A DNA stretch of 64,000 bases from assembly GCF_007971225.1 (NCBI RefSeq), contig NZ_CP042435.1, positions 2,607,501 through 2,671,500 on the forward strand, written 5' to 3'. Positions 8,565 to 18,351 of this stretch are shown here, one piece after another. Each line of letters begins with the position of its first letter. Within the stretch, counting starts at the first letter, position 1. The notes beneath the pieces are model-generated. The model did no database searches. It had not been told where the DNA came from and saw only the letters and a list, made by a program, of their open reading frames with translations. A program made the translations under genes and the position numbers. This stretch comes from Panacibacter ginsenosidivorans (GTDB lineage Bacteria; Bacteroidota; Bacteroidia; Chitinophagales; Chitinophagaceae).

Positions 8565-10061
8565 TTATGCATTATCTGCCCAGAACTTTGTAGCGCCAAC
8601 TGCTCTTTTCCAGTTGCCTGCCGCTTCCTTTCGCTCTTCATCATTAATGGCAGATTCAAATATGCGATCAACCTGCCATTGCGATTGAATGGCTTCCATG
8701 TTTTCCCAGAAACCAACGGCAAGCCCCGCAAGATAGGCGGCACCTAACGCAGTTGTTTCTGTTACTTTCGGACGTATAACTTTTGTATTAAGCAGGTTAC
8801 TTTGAAACTGCATGAGAAAATTATTTGCAGTTGCGCCACCGTCTACACGCAATTCTTTTACAGTGAGGCTGGCATCGGCCTGCATAGCATTTACAACATC
8901 CATAGTTTGAAAGGCAATGCTTTCCAGGGCTGCCCGTGCAATATGTGCGGAAGTTGTACCACGGGTAATACCAACGATAGTGCCGCGTGCATGCTGGTTC
9001 CAATAAGGTGCACCAAGCCCCGCAAATGCAGGCACCAGGTATACACCATCTGAACTTTCTACCTGTTGCGCCAATGATTCTATTTCACTTGAAGAGCGAA
9101 TAAGGTGTAAGCCGTCTCTTAACCATTGCACTACAGCTCCTGCAATGAATACGCTGCCTTCAAGTGCATAATGTGTTTTGCCATTGATCTGCCATGCAAT
9201 AGTAGTCAATAAATTATTGCTTGAAAAAACCGGTTGCTCTCCAGTGTTCATCAACATAAAACAACCTGTACCGTAAGTGTTTTTTACCATGCCCGGTTGT
9301 GTGCACATTTGCCCAAACAATGCCGCCTGCTGATCACCGGCGATACCAGCAATTGGAATGTTTACTGCAGATAAAATATTTTGAGTGTGTCCATACACTT
9401 CACTGCTGCTTTTTACTTCAGGCAAAATATTTTTTGGAATATTCATTAATTGCAAAAGGTCATCATCCCAGGCAAGTGTATGAATATTGTACAACATCGT
9501 TCTTGATGCGTTTGAAGCGTCCGTTGCATGCACCTGTCCGTTGGTTAATTTCCAGAGCAGCCAGGTGTCTACAGTTCCAAAACATAATTCATCATTGGCG
9601 GCTTTTTCTCTTGCACCTGCAACATTATCGAGTATCCATTTAAGTTTTGTAGCAGAGAAATAAGCGTCAACAATAAGACCCGTTTTTCTTTGTATCGGTT
9701 GCAGATAACCTTGTTGCTTTAGTTGATCGCAGTAAGTAGCTGTTCTTCTGTCCTGCCAAACAATCGCGTGATATAGAGGATTACCTGTTTTTTTATCCCA
9801 AACCACTGTTGTTTCACGTTGGTTGGTTATGCCAATTGCCGCAATATCTTTTACGGAAAGGCCAGCCTGCGATATTGCTTCCGCAGCAACCCCCAATTGT
9901 GTACTCCATATTTCATTGGCATCATGCTCTACCCAGCCGGGCTGAGGGAATATCTGGGTAAATTCCTTTTGTGCAACAGATACTATACTTCCATTGTTAT
10001 CAAAAACTATAGCACGGGAACTGGTAGTACCCTGGTCAAAAGCGAGTATAAATTTTTCCAT
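8565..10061 (-). CDS. glpK: Glycerol kinase
   Basis: A 498-residue FGGY-family kinase, normal length, that phosphorylates glycerol to sn-glycerol-3-phosphate with ATP. The N-terminal phosphate-binding segment [13 protein letters not shown] (about residues 8-20), the glycerol-binding [11 protein letters not shown] and the second-domain GLGAPYWN and DGGATAN motifs are all present. It is the first gene of the glpK-rid-glpD-glpF operon. A 114-bp gap with a B-type repeat separates it from the next gene, which could lower downstream expression. Confidence 0.95.
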   Translation of the reverse strand: MEKFILAFDQGTTSSRAIVFDNNGSIVSVAQKEFTQIFPQPGWVEHDANEIWSTQLGVAAEAISQAGLSVKDIAAIGITNQRETTVVWDKKTGNPLYHAIVWQDRRTATYCDQLKQQGYLQPIQRKTGLIVDAYFSATKLKWILDNVAGAREKAANDELCFGTVDTWLLWKLTNGQVHATDASNASRTMLYNIHTLAWDDDLLQLMNIPKNILPEVKSSSEVYGHTQNILSAVNIPIAGIAGDQQAALFGQMCTQPGMVKNTYGTGCFMLMNTGEQPVFSSNNLLTTIAWQINGKTHYALEGSVFIAGAVVQWLRDGLHLIRSSSEIESLAQQVESSDGVYLVPAFAGLGAPYWNQHARGTIVGITRGTTSAHIARAALESIAFQTMDVVNAMQADASLTVKELRVDGGATANNFLMQFQSNLLNTKVIRPKVTETTALGAAYLAGLAVGFWENMEAIQSQWQVDRIFESAINDEERKEAAGNWKRAVGATKFWADNA

Positions 10062-10157
10062 GAAGCAATTCGTTTTGGGCTTTCAAGATAAAGAATAAGA
10101 AACAAGAAACAACTTTCAGGTTACAAGTTTTTTAGAGTATGCCACTTGCTCATGGCA

Positions 10158-11762
10158 CTAATGCCGGGCAAACAATTTATCTGCCAATCGTTCATCATGT
10201 TTATAAATGTCTTTGCGAAAATTAAGCACTCCTTCATTATCTACAAATGCTGTAAAGTATGTTATCATTACAGGAACTGTATGCGGAAGTGTTACCCATT
10301 TTTCAGTATGGCTTTCCATGGAAGTATCAATTCTTATGTCATTCCATGCCGTGTCTGTGCGCAGTAAAAATTGTGCAAGTTTCTTGGGTTCACCTACGCG
10401 TATGCAACCGTGACTAAAACTTCTGCTGGAAGCAGAAAATAAATTCCTGTTTGGTGTATCGTGAAAGTAAATATCATAATTGTTTGGAAACAAAAATTTT
10501 ACCCTGCCCAACGAGTTTAGCGGGCCAGGCAGTTGTCTTATGGAAGGTAATGTGTCCGGTCCGCCGGTGCGCTCCATATTATTCCTGACAAGATAACCTG
10601 GATCTTTTTTTATTGCAGGAACAATTTCTGTTCTTACAATTTTAACGGGCACATTCCAGTAAGGTGCAAATACAATAAATTTAAGATCTCCGGAAAAAAT
10701 TACCGTGCTGTTTGCAGCGGTACCTACAATAACATTCATACTAAATTTAAGTGTGTCATCATTATACACATACATTTTGTACTCCGGTATATTCACGTAA
10801 ATAAATTCGTGCTTTTTATGCGGTGCTGGCATCCAGCGCATACGTTCAAGATTCACCAATATCTGTTGAATGCGTTGTGTGGGAGTGATATTGATCTCAT
10901 CGATCATCTTGGGGCCAATTGCTCCGTCAACACTCAAGCCCATCCGGCGTTGAAAAGATTTTACTGCTGTAAAAAGTGCAGAATCAAACCTGTTAGTTGA
11001 ATCAATTTCTGCAAGATCGCCAAGCCTGTGTAAACGATCTTTTATGGTTGCAATAATTATGGTATCATCATTCAAATGCAAAGGTTTCTTTCTTTGCGGA
11101 ATAGAGTCCCAGTTACCCTCTTTTTGTAAAGCGTATAGAGATGGCAGAAAAGCACTCAGCTTACTGTACTGTTCATTCAGCGAAGCAAATTGATCAACCT
11201 GTGTATTCTTGGTCAGTATCACAGAATCAAGCAGCGCAGTAAGATTGATTTTTTTTCTTGGTATGAACCAGCCGAGATCTGCAATGTTGCTGTCAGTTCC
11301 CCTGTACATTTTTGCGGTGTAGTGAAAGAATTGACCTGTCAATAAAAGTTCTGTATTTAACACTTCCTCAGCCGTATGTTTTTTTTCAACACTGTCTTCA
11401 AATTTGTTGTAAAGAGACATCAACCTTTCATTATAAAAACTGCTATCCTGCATAGTGCTTATCGTGCTGTTGAGCAGATTAATAAAACCGCGTGCCTGTT
11501 CACCTATCCCGCTGCTGTCAAACCATGCATATTCATAGTTGCGTTCTTTGTAGAAATCATCGAACTGCTTTTCATATTTTTCATACCTGGGGTTGGTTAC
11601 AAAAAACTGATGCAATGTATTACTGTCCAGGAATAAATTATTGAAAGATGTTGTTTCATTAATAGTGGTGTCTCTTTCCACGGTTTTATTATGTGCATTA
11701 TTGCCACAGGCATAGCACAGCAATAGCAGGACAGATAAAGTGATAATCCCATTAGATTTCAT
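10158..11762 (-). CDS. L,D-transpeptidase (YcbB/LdtD-like) with peptidoglycan-binding domain
   Basis: A 534-residue exported cell-wall enzyme. The start at 11762 gives a signal sequence (MKSNGIITLSVLLLLCYACG; Cys19 may be lipidated, although the lipobox is weak). A helical region runs to about residue 250, then a peptidoglycan-binding repeat (FQRRMGLSVDGAIGPKMID), then a YkuD catalytic domain with HGCIRVG, the nucleophile being Cys453. YcbB-type enzymes make 3-3 cross-links in peptidoglycan. A longer frame to 11864 has no signal and is rejected. The gene is monocistronic, with repeats in the gap upstream. Confidence 0.9.
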   Translation of the reverse strand: MKSNGIITLSVLLLLCYACGNNAHNKTVERDTTINETTSFNNLFLDSNTLHQFFVTNPRYEKYEKQFDDFYKERNYEYAWFDSSGIGEQARGFINLLNSTISTMQDSSFYNERLMSLYNKFEDSVEKKHTAEEVLNTELLLTGQFFHYTAKMYRGTDSNIADLGWFIPRKKINLTALLDSVILTKNTQVDQFASLNEQYSKLSAFLPSLYALQKEGNWDSIPQRKKPLHLNDDTIIIATIKDRLHRLGDLAEIDSTNRFDSALFTAVKSFQRRMGLSVDGAIGPKMIDEINITPTQRIQQILVNLERMRWMPAPHKKHEFIYVNIPEYKMYVYNDDTLKFSMNVIVGTAANSTVIFSGDLKFIVFAPYWNVPVKIVRTEIVPAIKKDPGYLVRNNMERTGGPDTLPSIRQLPGPLNSLGRVKFLFPNNYDIYFHDTPNRNLFSASSRSFSHGCIRVGEPKKLAQFLLRTDTAWNDIRIDTSMESHTEKWVTLPHTVPVMITYFTAFVDNEGVLNFRKDIYKHDERLADKLFARH

Positions 11763-11852
11763 AGAAACGTACTTGGTAATATGAATATAGTGTTTCAAAG
11801 GACGCTGGCAAATTTTTTTATGATCCCGGCTGCAATACTTATGGCGTCGCCT

Positions 11853-11926
11853 GTTGCGTCGCACACTTGTACACTAAAACATTTTAAGCTGAATAAAAAA
11901 CAGGACGTACAAGTGAGTGACACAAC
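11853..11926 (+). repeat. Intergenic repeat, paired A and B arms (inverted)
   Basis: A arm at 11853-11872 and reversed B arm at 11907-11926, with 34 bases between them. The flanks CCCGGCTGCAATACTTATGG (11825 on) and CTTAATAGCATTACAACAGC (from 11932) extend the imperfect palindrome to roughly 130 bp. It lies between the divergent transpeptidase and amidohydrolase genes. Confidence 0.92.
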
Positions 11927-12006
11927 ATAAGCTTAATAGCATTACAACAGCCCGCTTCATTAAAAAATCTTTACTTCCATAACATTTATCTTAATAACTT
12001 GAAGCC

Positions 12007-13581
12007 ATGAAGTTTTTCTTTTTTATCCTTCTTTTTATTGCAATAAATGTATCAGCACAAAATCGTGCCGATATTTTAATTCGCAATGGTAAAATTATTG
12101 ACGGCACCGGCAACTCATGGGTTTATGGAGATGTGGCTGTGAAAGATTCAACGATCATTGCAATAGGCAATTTAAAAAACTGGCAGGCAGATAAAATAAT
12201 AGATGCTACGGGTTTAATTGTTGCACCTGGCTTTATTGATGTGCACACGCATATTGAAGATGATGAAATAAAAAATCCGTTCGCAAATAATTTTATCATG
12301 GATGGTGTAACAACAGTAATTACGGGTAACTGCGGTTCATCTCATGTTGATGTCAAACAATATTTATCATTCATTGACAGCCTGCATATTTCTATAAATG
12401 TTGCCACGCTTGTTGGTCACAACGATGTGCGTGAAGCAGCAATGGGCATGGATAATCGTGCACCAACGAACGATGAACTAAATAAAATGAAATCGCTCGT
12501 TGAAAAAGCAATGCAGGACGGCGCTGTAGGCTTTTCAACAGGGTTGATTTATACGCCGGGCACGTATGCAAAGACTGATGAAATAATTGCACTTGTAAAA
12601 GTGGCTGCCACATATAATGGGGTTTATGCAACACACATGCGTAATGAAAGCGACAGTGTTAATTATGCAATTGCAGAAGCATTGAACATTGCAAAAGCAG
12701 CAAATATTTCTTTAGAGATTTCACATTTTAAAGTTGGTGGTCAACAAAATTGGGGACGAAGCAAACAAACACTTGCAATGGTTAAACAAGCCAGAGCAGA
12801 AGGTCTCGATGTTACAATTGATCAATATCCATACACAGCGAGCAGCACTTCTTTGAATACACTATTGCCCGAATGGATTCTTGCAGATGGCGACAGCACT
12901 GTGAGGAAAAGATTACAAGAACCGGATATTGTGAAACAGGCAGCAGGTTATATGTTGAAAAAGCTTGCAGCACGCAAGCTGCAACATTTCAGTTATGCAG
13001 TAGTTGCTTATTATAAAGCAGATACAACACTGAATGGGAAAAGCATTGAACAAATAAATCTTTTGTGGAAACGAAAACATACCGCAACAGAAGAAACAAA
13101 AACCATTATTGATATGGTTAAGAATGGCGGTGCATCAATGGTTTTTCATGGCATGAGTGAAGATGACGTAAAATACATTATGCAATATCCTTTCAACATG
13201 CCTGCCTCAGATGCAGGCATAAGAAAGTTTGGAGAAGGCGCGCCACATCCACGTGGTTACGGCACCAATGCAAGAGTACTTGGTAAATATGTGCGTGAAG
13301 AAAATATTATGTCGCTTGAAGATGCCATCAGGCGCATGACTTCTTTGCCTGCACAAAAATTTCACTTTAAAGATCGTGGTCTTTTACGCGAAGGTTTTGC
13401 TGCAGACATTGTGGTGTTCGATGCAAACACAGTTAATGATCTTTCAACTTTTCAAAGGCCACATCAATATTCAACCGGCTTCAAATACATTCTTGTTAAC
13501 GGCAAACTTACTTTGAATAATGGTGTGCATACAGGCGCCAGAAATGGTAAAGCATTGTATGGAGAAGGATATATAAAGTAA
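12007..13581 (+). CDS. Secreted N-acyl-D-amino-acid deacylase-type amidohydrolase
   Basis: A 524-residue amidohydrolase-superfamily enzyme with an 18-residue signal peptide ending NVSAQ. The small beta-sandwich (ILIRNGKIIDGTG) and the metal-binding GFIDVHTHIE are at the N-terminus; GNCGSSH, the ATHMRNES segment and ISHFKVGG match the D-aminoacylase/dihydroorotase-like group, and SDAGIRKFGEGAPHPRGYGT is close to the D-aminoacylase signature. It probably releases D-amino acids from N-acyl or peptide substrates in the periplasm. A second amidohydrolase follows 127 bp later on the same strand; a repeat lies between them. Confidence 0.87.
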   Translation: MKFFFFILLFIAINVSAQNRADILIRNGKIIDGTGNSWVYGDVAVKDSTIIAIGNLKNWQADKIIDATGLIVAPGFIDVHTHIEDDEIKNPFANNFIMDGVTTVITGNCGSSHVDVKQYLSFIDSLHISINVATLVGHNDVREAAMGMDNRAPTNDELNKMKSLVEKAMQDGAVGFSTGLIYTPGTYAKTDEIIALVKVAATYNGVYATHMRNESDSVNYAIAEALNIAKAANISLEISHFKVGGQQNWGRSKQTLAMVKQARAEGLDVTIDQYPYTASSTSLNTLLPEWILADGDSTVRKRLQEPDIVKQAAGYMLKKLAARKLQHFSYAVVAYYKADTTLNGKSIEQINLLWKRKHTATEETKTIIDMVKNGGASMVFHGMSEDDVKYIMQYPFNMPASDAGIRKFGEGAPHPRGYGTNARVLGKYVREENIMSLEDAIRRMTSLPAQKFHFKDRGLLREGFAADIVVFDANTVNDLSTFQRPHQYSTGFKYILVNGKLTLNNGVHTGARNGKALYGEGYIK

Positions 13582-13623
13582 AACAATCACGGACCAGTCT
13601 TTTTGTATTTCAATTCAGCTTTC

Positions 13624-13643
13624 GTTGCGTCGCACGCTTCAAC
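13624..13643 (+). repeat. Intergenic repeat, A arm (degenerate end)
   Basis: Reads GTTGCGTCGCACGCTTCAAC and continues GTTC as in other copies. It lies between the two amidohydrolase genes. Confidence 0.85.
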
Positions 13644-13708
13644 GTTCTTATTTTTAATGAACAGAGATACTTTTAATTTCTTTATCTTGATTTTATAATT
13701 AGTCGCAC

Positions 13709-14989
13709 ATGAAAACCAAACTGCTTTTTATTCTCAGCATATTTATGCTGCATGTTTCTTTTGCACAAAACAAAACAGTAAAAGCCATAAAAGCCGGGAA
13801 ACTGATCGATGTAGAAAAAGGTGTTGTGCTTGAGAATGTAACTATCCTTGTTGATCATGACACTATTAAAGCAATCGGGAAAAATATTTCCATTCCTGAT
13901 TCCGCACAAGTAATTGATCTAAGTAACAGTACTGTGCTGCCTGGTTTAATAGATTGCCACACACATATTACAATGCAACCAAGTGGGGATTATTACGCCG
14001 ATATTTTCCGTGCCACACAGGTTGATGATGCTATCATGGGAACTGTATTTGCAAAGAAAACCTTGGAAGCCGGTTTTACAACCTGCAGAGATGTTGGTGC
14101 AAGAGGCTTTGCAGACGTGGCTTTGCGTAATGCCATCAATCGCGGAGATATTGAAGGTCCGCGTTTGTTTGTTGCCACTTTGTTTATCGGATCAACAGGA
14201 AGTCATGGAGATATTGAAGGCTTCTCACCTTATCTTGACTGGAATCTACCAAAACAAATGACCGGCGTTGCAGATGGTATAGATGAGCTTCGTAAACAGG
14301 TTCGCTACAACATCAAATATGGCGCAGATGTAATAAAGTTTGGCGCAAGTGCCGGTGTGCTTACAGAAGAAGAGAGTGTAGGTGCTCCGCAATATTCACA
14401 GGAAGAAATGAATGCCATTGTAGATGAAGCAAAACTCTGGGGCAAAAAAACATGCGCACATGCACATGGAACGGAGGCCATTAAAATGGCGGTAAAAGCC
14501 GGCGTTGCTTCCATTGAACATGGCAGTATGTTAGATGACGAGACCATTCAATTAATGATACAGCATGGTACTTATCTTGTTGCAGATATTTACAACGATG
14601 ATTATATCCGGAGCGAGTATGCAAAACTTGGCTACCCTGATAAGATCATCGAAAAGGAAAAACTGGTTGGGCAAGTGCAAAGAGAAAGTTTTAAAAAAGC
14701 GGTGAAGGCCGGAGTAAATATCGCTTTTGGTACAGATGCCGGTGTATATCCGCATGGCTGGAACGCCAAACAATTTTATTACATGGTAAAATTCGGCTGC
14801 ACGCCAATGCAGGCAATACAGGCTGCTACCGTAAATGCCGCTGATCTTATTGGTAATAAAAAAATAGGAACAATAAAAATTGGTGGCTATGCAGACATCA
14901 TTGCTGTAAAAGCAGATGTATTGAAAGACATTACTTCACTTGAACATGTAAGCTTTGTAATGAAAGGCGGCGAAGTTTTTAAACAATAA
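13709..14989 (+). CDS. Secreted imidazolonepropionase-like amidohydrolase (prolidase/Xaa-Pro-like)
   Basis: A 426-residue amidohydrolase with a signal peptide (LSIFMLHVSFAQ). All metal-site elements of the group are visible in order: HxH in LIDCHTHI, a probable carbamylated lysine in VIKFGASAG, His in CAHAHGTEA, His in IEHGSML, and Asp in FGTDAGVYPHG. This group includes bacterial enzymes that hydrolyse N-acyl or Xaa-Pro dipeptides, so a periplasmic peptidase role is likely, but the substrate is not certain. Its nearest neighbour upstream is another secreted amidohydrolase. Confidence 0.87.
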   Translation: MKTKLLFILSIFMLHVSFAQNKTVKAIKAGKLIDVEKGVVLENVTILVDHDTIKAIGKNISIPDSAQVIDLSNSTVLPGLIDCHTHITMQPSGDYYADIFRATQVDDAIMGTVFAKKTLEAGFTTCRDVGARGFADVALRNAINRGDIEGPRLFVATLFIGSTGSHGDIEGFSPYLDWNLPKQMTGVADGIDELRKQVRYNIKYGADVIKFGASAGVLTEEESVGAPQYSQEEMNAIVDEAKLWGKKTCAHAHGTEAIKMAVKAGVASIEHGSMLDDETIQLMIQHGTYLVADIYNDDYIRSEYAKLGYPDKIIEKEKLVGQVQRESFKKAVKAGVNIAFGTDAGVYPHGWNAKQFYYMVKFGCTPMQAIQAATVNAADLIGNKKIGTIKIGGYADIIAVKADVLKDITSLEHVSFVMKGGEVFKQ

Positions 14990-15066
14990 CTTACTTTACT
15001 ATTAGCTCCAAAATATAAATACATAAATCCTTTTATTTATCAGCGGAATTGCTGTTATCAGCTGCT

Positions 15067-15086
15067 GTTGTGTCACTCACTTATAC
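15067..15086 (+). repeat. Intergenic repeat, B arm
   Basis: B arm with one change (TTATAC for TTGTAC), followed by GTTC. Its A partner lies at 15233-15252, an unusually long 146-base spacer. Confidence 0.88.
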
Positions 15087-15232
15087 GTTCTTCTCTTTAT
15101 TGAGCGTTAACACATTCATGTAAAGTTTTCACCAACTGCTGTGGAAATAAAAATTTTCGGGCAAATTTTCATCCCTTATTTTTGCCGTGGATTTGGTTCT
15201 GAAGATGATTTTTGCTGCATATAGTTGCAGCA

Positions 15233-15252
15233 GTACAAGAGTGCGACGCAAC
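15233..15252 (-). repeat. Intergenic repeat, A arm (reverse)
   Basis: Exact reversed A arm (GTACAAGAGTGCGACGCAAC), directly before the riboswitch. Confidence 0.92.
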
Positions 15253-15261
15253 GATGCTTAA

Positions 15262-15478
15262 TTGAAACGTTGCATCCGGGTACAAAAAATTATCGACGGA
15301 TTAAAAGGGAAGTCCGGTGTAATTCCGGCGCTATCCCCGTAGCTGTAAGCTTTTTATACTGTTGAATCTTCATACCACTGTTTTATACGGGAAGGTGTTC
15401 AACGGGAAGCGAGCCAGAAGACCTGCCATCTCCAGTATTATCACGAGCTTTCGGGTGAAAAGCCGGAGATGAGAGAGT
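15262..15478 (+). promoter_or_regulatory. Cobalamin (B12) riboswitch
   Basis: The conserved core is clear: AAAAGGGAAGTCCGGTGTAA from 15303, CCCCGTAGCTGTAA at about 15335-15348, and the B12-box AGCCAGAAGACCTGCC at 15412-15427. A CATCTCC / GGAGATG stem (about 15427-15472) follows and could be the switching stem that hides the leader. It precedes btuB by about 80 bp. In this class adenosylcobalamin binding turns off expression of B12 uptake genes. The exact 5' boundary is approximate. Confidence 0.93.
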
Positions 15479-15556
15479 CTTACTGCAGACATTTTCATTT
15501 CTACTTATTTCATTTTACGGGAGCTTATTCTTCAAACACTTTAAACATTCAGAAGA

Positions 15557-17431
15557 ATGAGCATGAAAAAAATTCTATTCGCATTTGCTGTTTTTGCTAC
15601 GGCGCAAAACACGTACGCACAAAAAGATTCGGTACAAAACATTTTGGATGAGGTAGTGGTTACTGCCACAAAGAGTCCGAAAAAATTAAGTGAGACAGGA
15701 AAAGTTCTTACTGTTATTACAAAAGAGCAAATTGAAAAAAGTGGTGGTAAAGATTTTGCACAACTGATCACAGAACAAACGGGCATTATAGTTAATGGTG
15801 CCATTAGCAACCCAGGTAAAGACAAATCGATATTTCTTCGCGGCGCTACTGATAAATACACGTTGATATTATTGGATGGTATTCCATTGAATGAACCAGC
15901 AGGTGTTGGTGGCAGTTTTGATCTGCGTTTATTATCGCTTGATAATATTGAACGCATTGAAATCTTAAAAGGCAGTCAGAGTACATTGTATGGTTCAAAT
16001 GCAGTAGCAGGTGTTATCAATATTATTTCGAAAAAGCCAACGACAGGCAAGCCACAATTCAATGGCTTAGCTACTTACGGAAGTTTCAACACTTTTAAAG
16101 GTAACGCGAACATCAGCCAGAAAACAAAAGTGCTGGAGTACGATCTGAATTATGTTTATTACAATACAGATGGCATTTCAGAAGCGAAAGACACAACAGG
16201 CAAAGCAAATTTTGATAAAGATGGTTTTACGCAACATGCAGTGCAGGCTGTTGTCGGCGTGAACATAACAGATAAATTCAAAGTATCACCATATTATCGC
16301 TTTACACAATTTGAAGGTGGTTATGATGCAGATGCGTTTACTGATGGAGATAATCATTATAATGCATCATTGGTAAATACCGGGCTCGATGGAAGATATA
16401 ATTATGCAAAAGGAACTGTGCATTTTAATTACGGATATGATTTCACCAAAAGATTATATGCAAGCCAGTATGGTGATTTCTCTATGAAAGGAAAATTTCA
16501 CCAGGCAGAAGCATTCGTGAATCATGCTTTTAGCAAAGCTGTGCAAATGGTTGCCGGTGCAAACATGCAGGTATATCGCATAGATGCGCCGGATACAGTC
16601 AACAGCATTATTAGTCCGTATGCTTCTTTGTTTCTGCACAGCAATAATGGATGGAATGTAGAGTTAGGCGGACGTTACAACCACCACAACAAGTACGGGG
16701 ATAATTTTACGTACAGCTTTAATCCTTCTTATTTAATAAATGAAAAAGTGAAACTGTTTGCAAACATTACCAGTGGATTTCGTGCACCATCTATCAATGA
16801 ATTGTTTGGACCTTATGGCTCCAATCCTGATTTGAAACCTGAGAGGTCAACAACGCAGGAAGCAGGCGTGCAGGCATCTTTAGCCAATAAGAAATTAACA
16901 GCAACACTTACCGGTTTCAACAGAATAATAAAAGATGTAATTATTTATAACAGCAATTACACTTATGAGAACCGCGATAAGCAACATGATTTTGGTGTGG
17001 AAATAGAATTGAATTATTCACCAATTGAGCAACTGAATATTAAAGCTTCTTACGCCTACATTGATGGAAAGATAACCCAGGCACTTGCTGGCAAAGACAC
17101 TTCTTTTTATAATCTTGTACGCAGACCAAAGAATACTGTGAATCTTTTTGTTGGTTATCAAATCACCAAACAATTATTCGTCAGTGCATCTACGCAATTC
17201 ATTGGTAAGCGCACCGATAATTATTTTGATCCAAACACATTTACATCTTCAGAGGTTGAATTGAAATCTTATGCATTGCTAAATGCATACGCAGAATATA
17301 AATTCTTAAAGAGCAGGATCGATCTTTTTGTTGATGCAAAGAATATTGGTAACAAAAGAAATTTTTATGAAGTGTATGGTTACAATGTGCAGGGCATTAC
17401 TGTAACTGCAGGTATACGTTTCAGATTATAA
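15557..17431 (+). CDS. btuB: TonB-dependent vitamin B12 receptor BtuB
   Basis: A 624-residue outer-membrane TonB-dependent receptor. It has a signal peptide (second Met at residue 3 gives MKKILFAFAVFATAQNTYAQ), a TonB-box-like DEVVVTATK, a plug domain (DKYTLILLDGIPLNEP, STLYGSNAVAGVINI) and a 22-strand-type barrel ending in an aromatic-rich GIRFRL. The length is close to BtuB of Enterobacteria. The cobalamin riboswitch upstream makes the substrate assignment strong: it imports B12 or other corrinoids. It leads the operon btuB-DUF6580-CWC-DUF71. Confidence 0.92.
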   Translation: MSMKKILFAFAVFATAQNTYAQKDSVQNILDEVVVTATKSPKKLSETGKVLTVITKEQIEKSGGKDFAQLITEQTGIIVNGAISNPGKDKSIFLRGATDKYTLILLDGIPLNEPAGVGGSFDLRLLSLDNIERIEILKGSQSTLYGSNAVAGVINIISKKPTTGKPQFNGLATYGSFNTFKGNANISQKTKVLEYDLNYVYYNTDGISEAKDTTGKANFDKDGFTQHAVQAVVGVNITDKFKVSPYYRFTQFEGGYDADAFTDGDNHYNASLVNTGLDGRYNYAKGTVHFNYGYDFTKRLYASQYGDFSMKGKFHQAEAFVNHAFSKAVQMVAGANMQVYRIDAPDTVNSIISPYASLFLHSNNGWNVELGGRYNHHNKYGDNFTYSFNPSYLINEKVKLFANITSGFRAPSINELFGPYGSNPDLKPERSTTQEAGVQASLANKKLTATLTGFNRIIKDVIIYNSNYTYENRDKQHDFGVEIELNYSPIEQLNIKASYAYIDGKITQALAGKDTSFYNLVRRPKNTVNLFVGYQITKQLFVSASTQFIGKRTDNYFDPNTFTSSEVELKSYALLNAYAEYKFLKSRIDLFVDAKNIGNKRNFYEVYGYNVQGITVTAGIRFRL

Positions 17432-17451
17432 ACACAAAAAACTTTTTTTAT

Positions 17452-18030
17452 ATGTCACTAACAAAATTCAATCCACGCAATGCGGTTGTGTTACTCATCA
17501 TTATTGTAATTGCAGCAATTCGCGTGGCAAATAATTTGAGTTCAAATATTACTGTGCTTGCAAACTACTCCCCGCTTGCCGCCATGGCATTGTTTGGTAG
17601 TGCTTACTTCAAAGGAAATGCAAAACCATTGTTGTTCCCGCTAATGGCAATTTTCATCAGTGATATCATTTTATTCAATACCGTTTACAAAGATTATGGA
17701 AATGGTATTTTATATGATGGGTGGCTTTGGGTGTATGGCGCATTCTTATTAATTGGTATCAGTGCAAAGCTGATCATTAGAAAAGTGACCGTCCAAAACA
17801 TAGCCGTAGCAATAATTACAGCAGTTCTTATTCATTGGATCGTTACAGATCTTGGTGTGTGGATCGGCAGCAGGATTTATACCCAAACATGGGTTGGATT
17901 AATAGAATGTCTTAATGCTGCCATCCCGTTTGAATTAAGATTATTAACAGCAACTGTTATTTATAGCACAATTATGTTTGCTGTGTTTGAATTGATGCAG
18001 AAAAAATATTCAGCATTAAGAATAGCGTAG
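17452..18030 (+). CDS. DUF6580-type integral membrane protein in the B12 operon
   Basis: A 192-residue protein with about five to six hydrophobic helices and few polar loops, starting 20 bp after btuB. It resembles DUF6580 proteins and in size and layout resembles the substrate-binding S components of ECF transporters. Its place in a riboswitch-controlled B12 cluster suggests it moves cobalamin or a precursor across the inner membrane, since no BtuCD is present here. That role is an inference; no motif proves it. Confidence 0.7.
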   Translation: MSLTKFNPRNAVVLLIIIVIAAIRVANNLSSNITVLANYSPLAAMALFGSAYFKGNAKPLLFPLMAIFISDIILFNTVYKDYGNGILYDGWLWVYGAFLLIGISAKLIIRKVTVQNIAVAIITAVLIHWIVTDLGVWIGSRIYTQTWVGLIECLNAAIPFELRLLTATVIYSTIMFAVFELMQKKYSALRIA

Positions 18031-18072
18031 AAAATTTTTATTAGCCAGGCTTTAGCAATACTAATCAACATT

Positions 18073-18092
18073 GTTGCGTCGCACACTTGTAC
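18073..18092 (+). repeat. Intergenic repeat, A arm, inside the B12 cluster
   Basis: A arm GTTGCGTCGCACACTTGTAC with family flank GGCTTTAGCAATACTAAT upstream. It lies between the DUF6580 and CWC genes. Confidence 0.9.
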
Positions 18093-18135
18093 ATAAGGAT
18101 ACTACGCACCATAAAAATTTTGTTATTGAATATAT

Positions 18136-18351
18136 ATGCCACAGCATGAACCAAAAACATGTCCGCGTTGTAATAAACAATTTGAGTGTCGTGTTGGTGA
18201 TACTCCAAATTGTCAATGCAGTTCCATATCACTGTCTGTAGAAGAGCAGGCTTTTATTGAAGACCGTTATGCAGACTGTTTGTGCATCGGTTGTTTGAAA
18301 GAACTAAAGAACAAATATATTTTCTTTAAAGAAAAATTTTTGAACCATTGA
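18136..18351 (+). CDS. Cysteine-rich CWC-family small protein
   Basis: A 71-residue soluble protein with CPRCNKQFECR, NCQC and CLCIGCL, giving eight cysteines of a zinc-ribbon-like CWC fold. In Bacteroidota and Proteobacteria this family is often found beside B12 or DUF71 genes. The stop codon overlaps the TTG start of the DUF71 gene (TTGA), so the two are probably translationally coupled. The biochemical role is unknown; a metal-binding accessory protein for the DUF71 enzyme is a reasonable guess. Confidence 0.8.
   Translation: MPQHEPKTCPRCNKQFECRVGDTPNCQCSSISLSVEEQAFIEDRYADCLCIGCLKELKNKYIFFKEKFLNH

Larger units (their letters stand above)
14990..15556. other. 567-bp intergenic region: repeats and cobalamin riboswitch
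   Basis: The gap after the amidohydrolase holds a B arm (15067-15086), a reversed A arm (15233-15252) and then the cobalamin riboswitch that leads btuB. No further coding frame is credible here. Confidence 0.8.

Noticed and set aside
11763-11864. Upstream start of the L,D-transpeptidase
   Set aside because: The extra 34 residues are Arg/His-rich with no signal, and the next Met starts a clear signal sequence.
15541-15957. 138-residue frame antisense to btuB
   Set aside because: Shadow of the btuB start.
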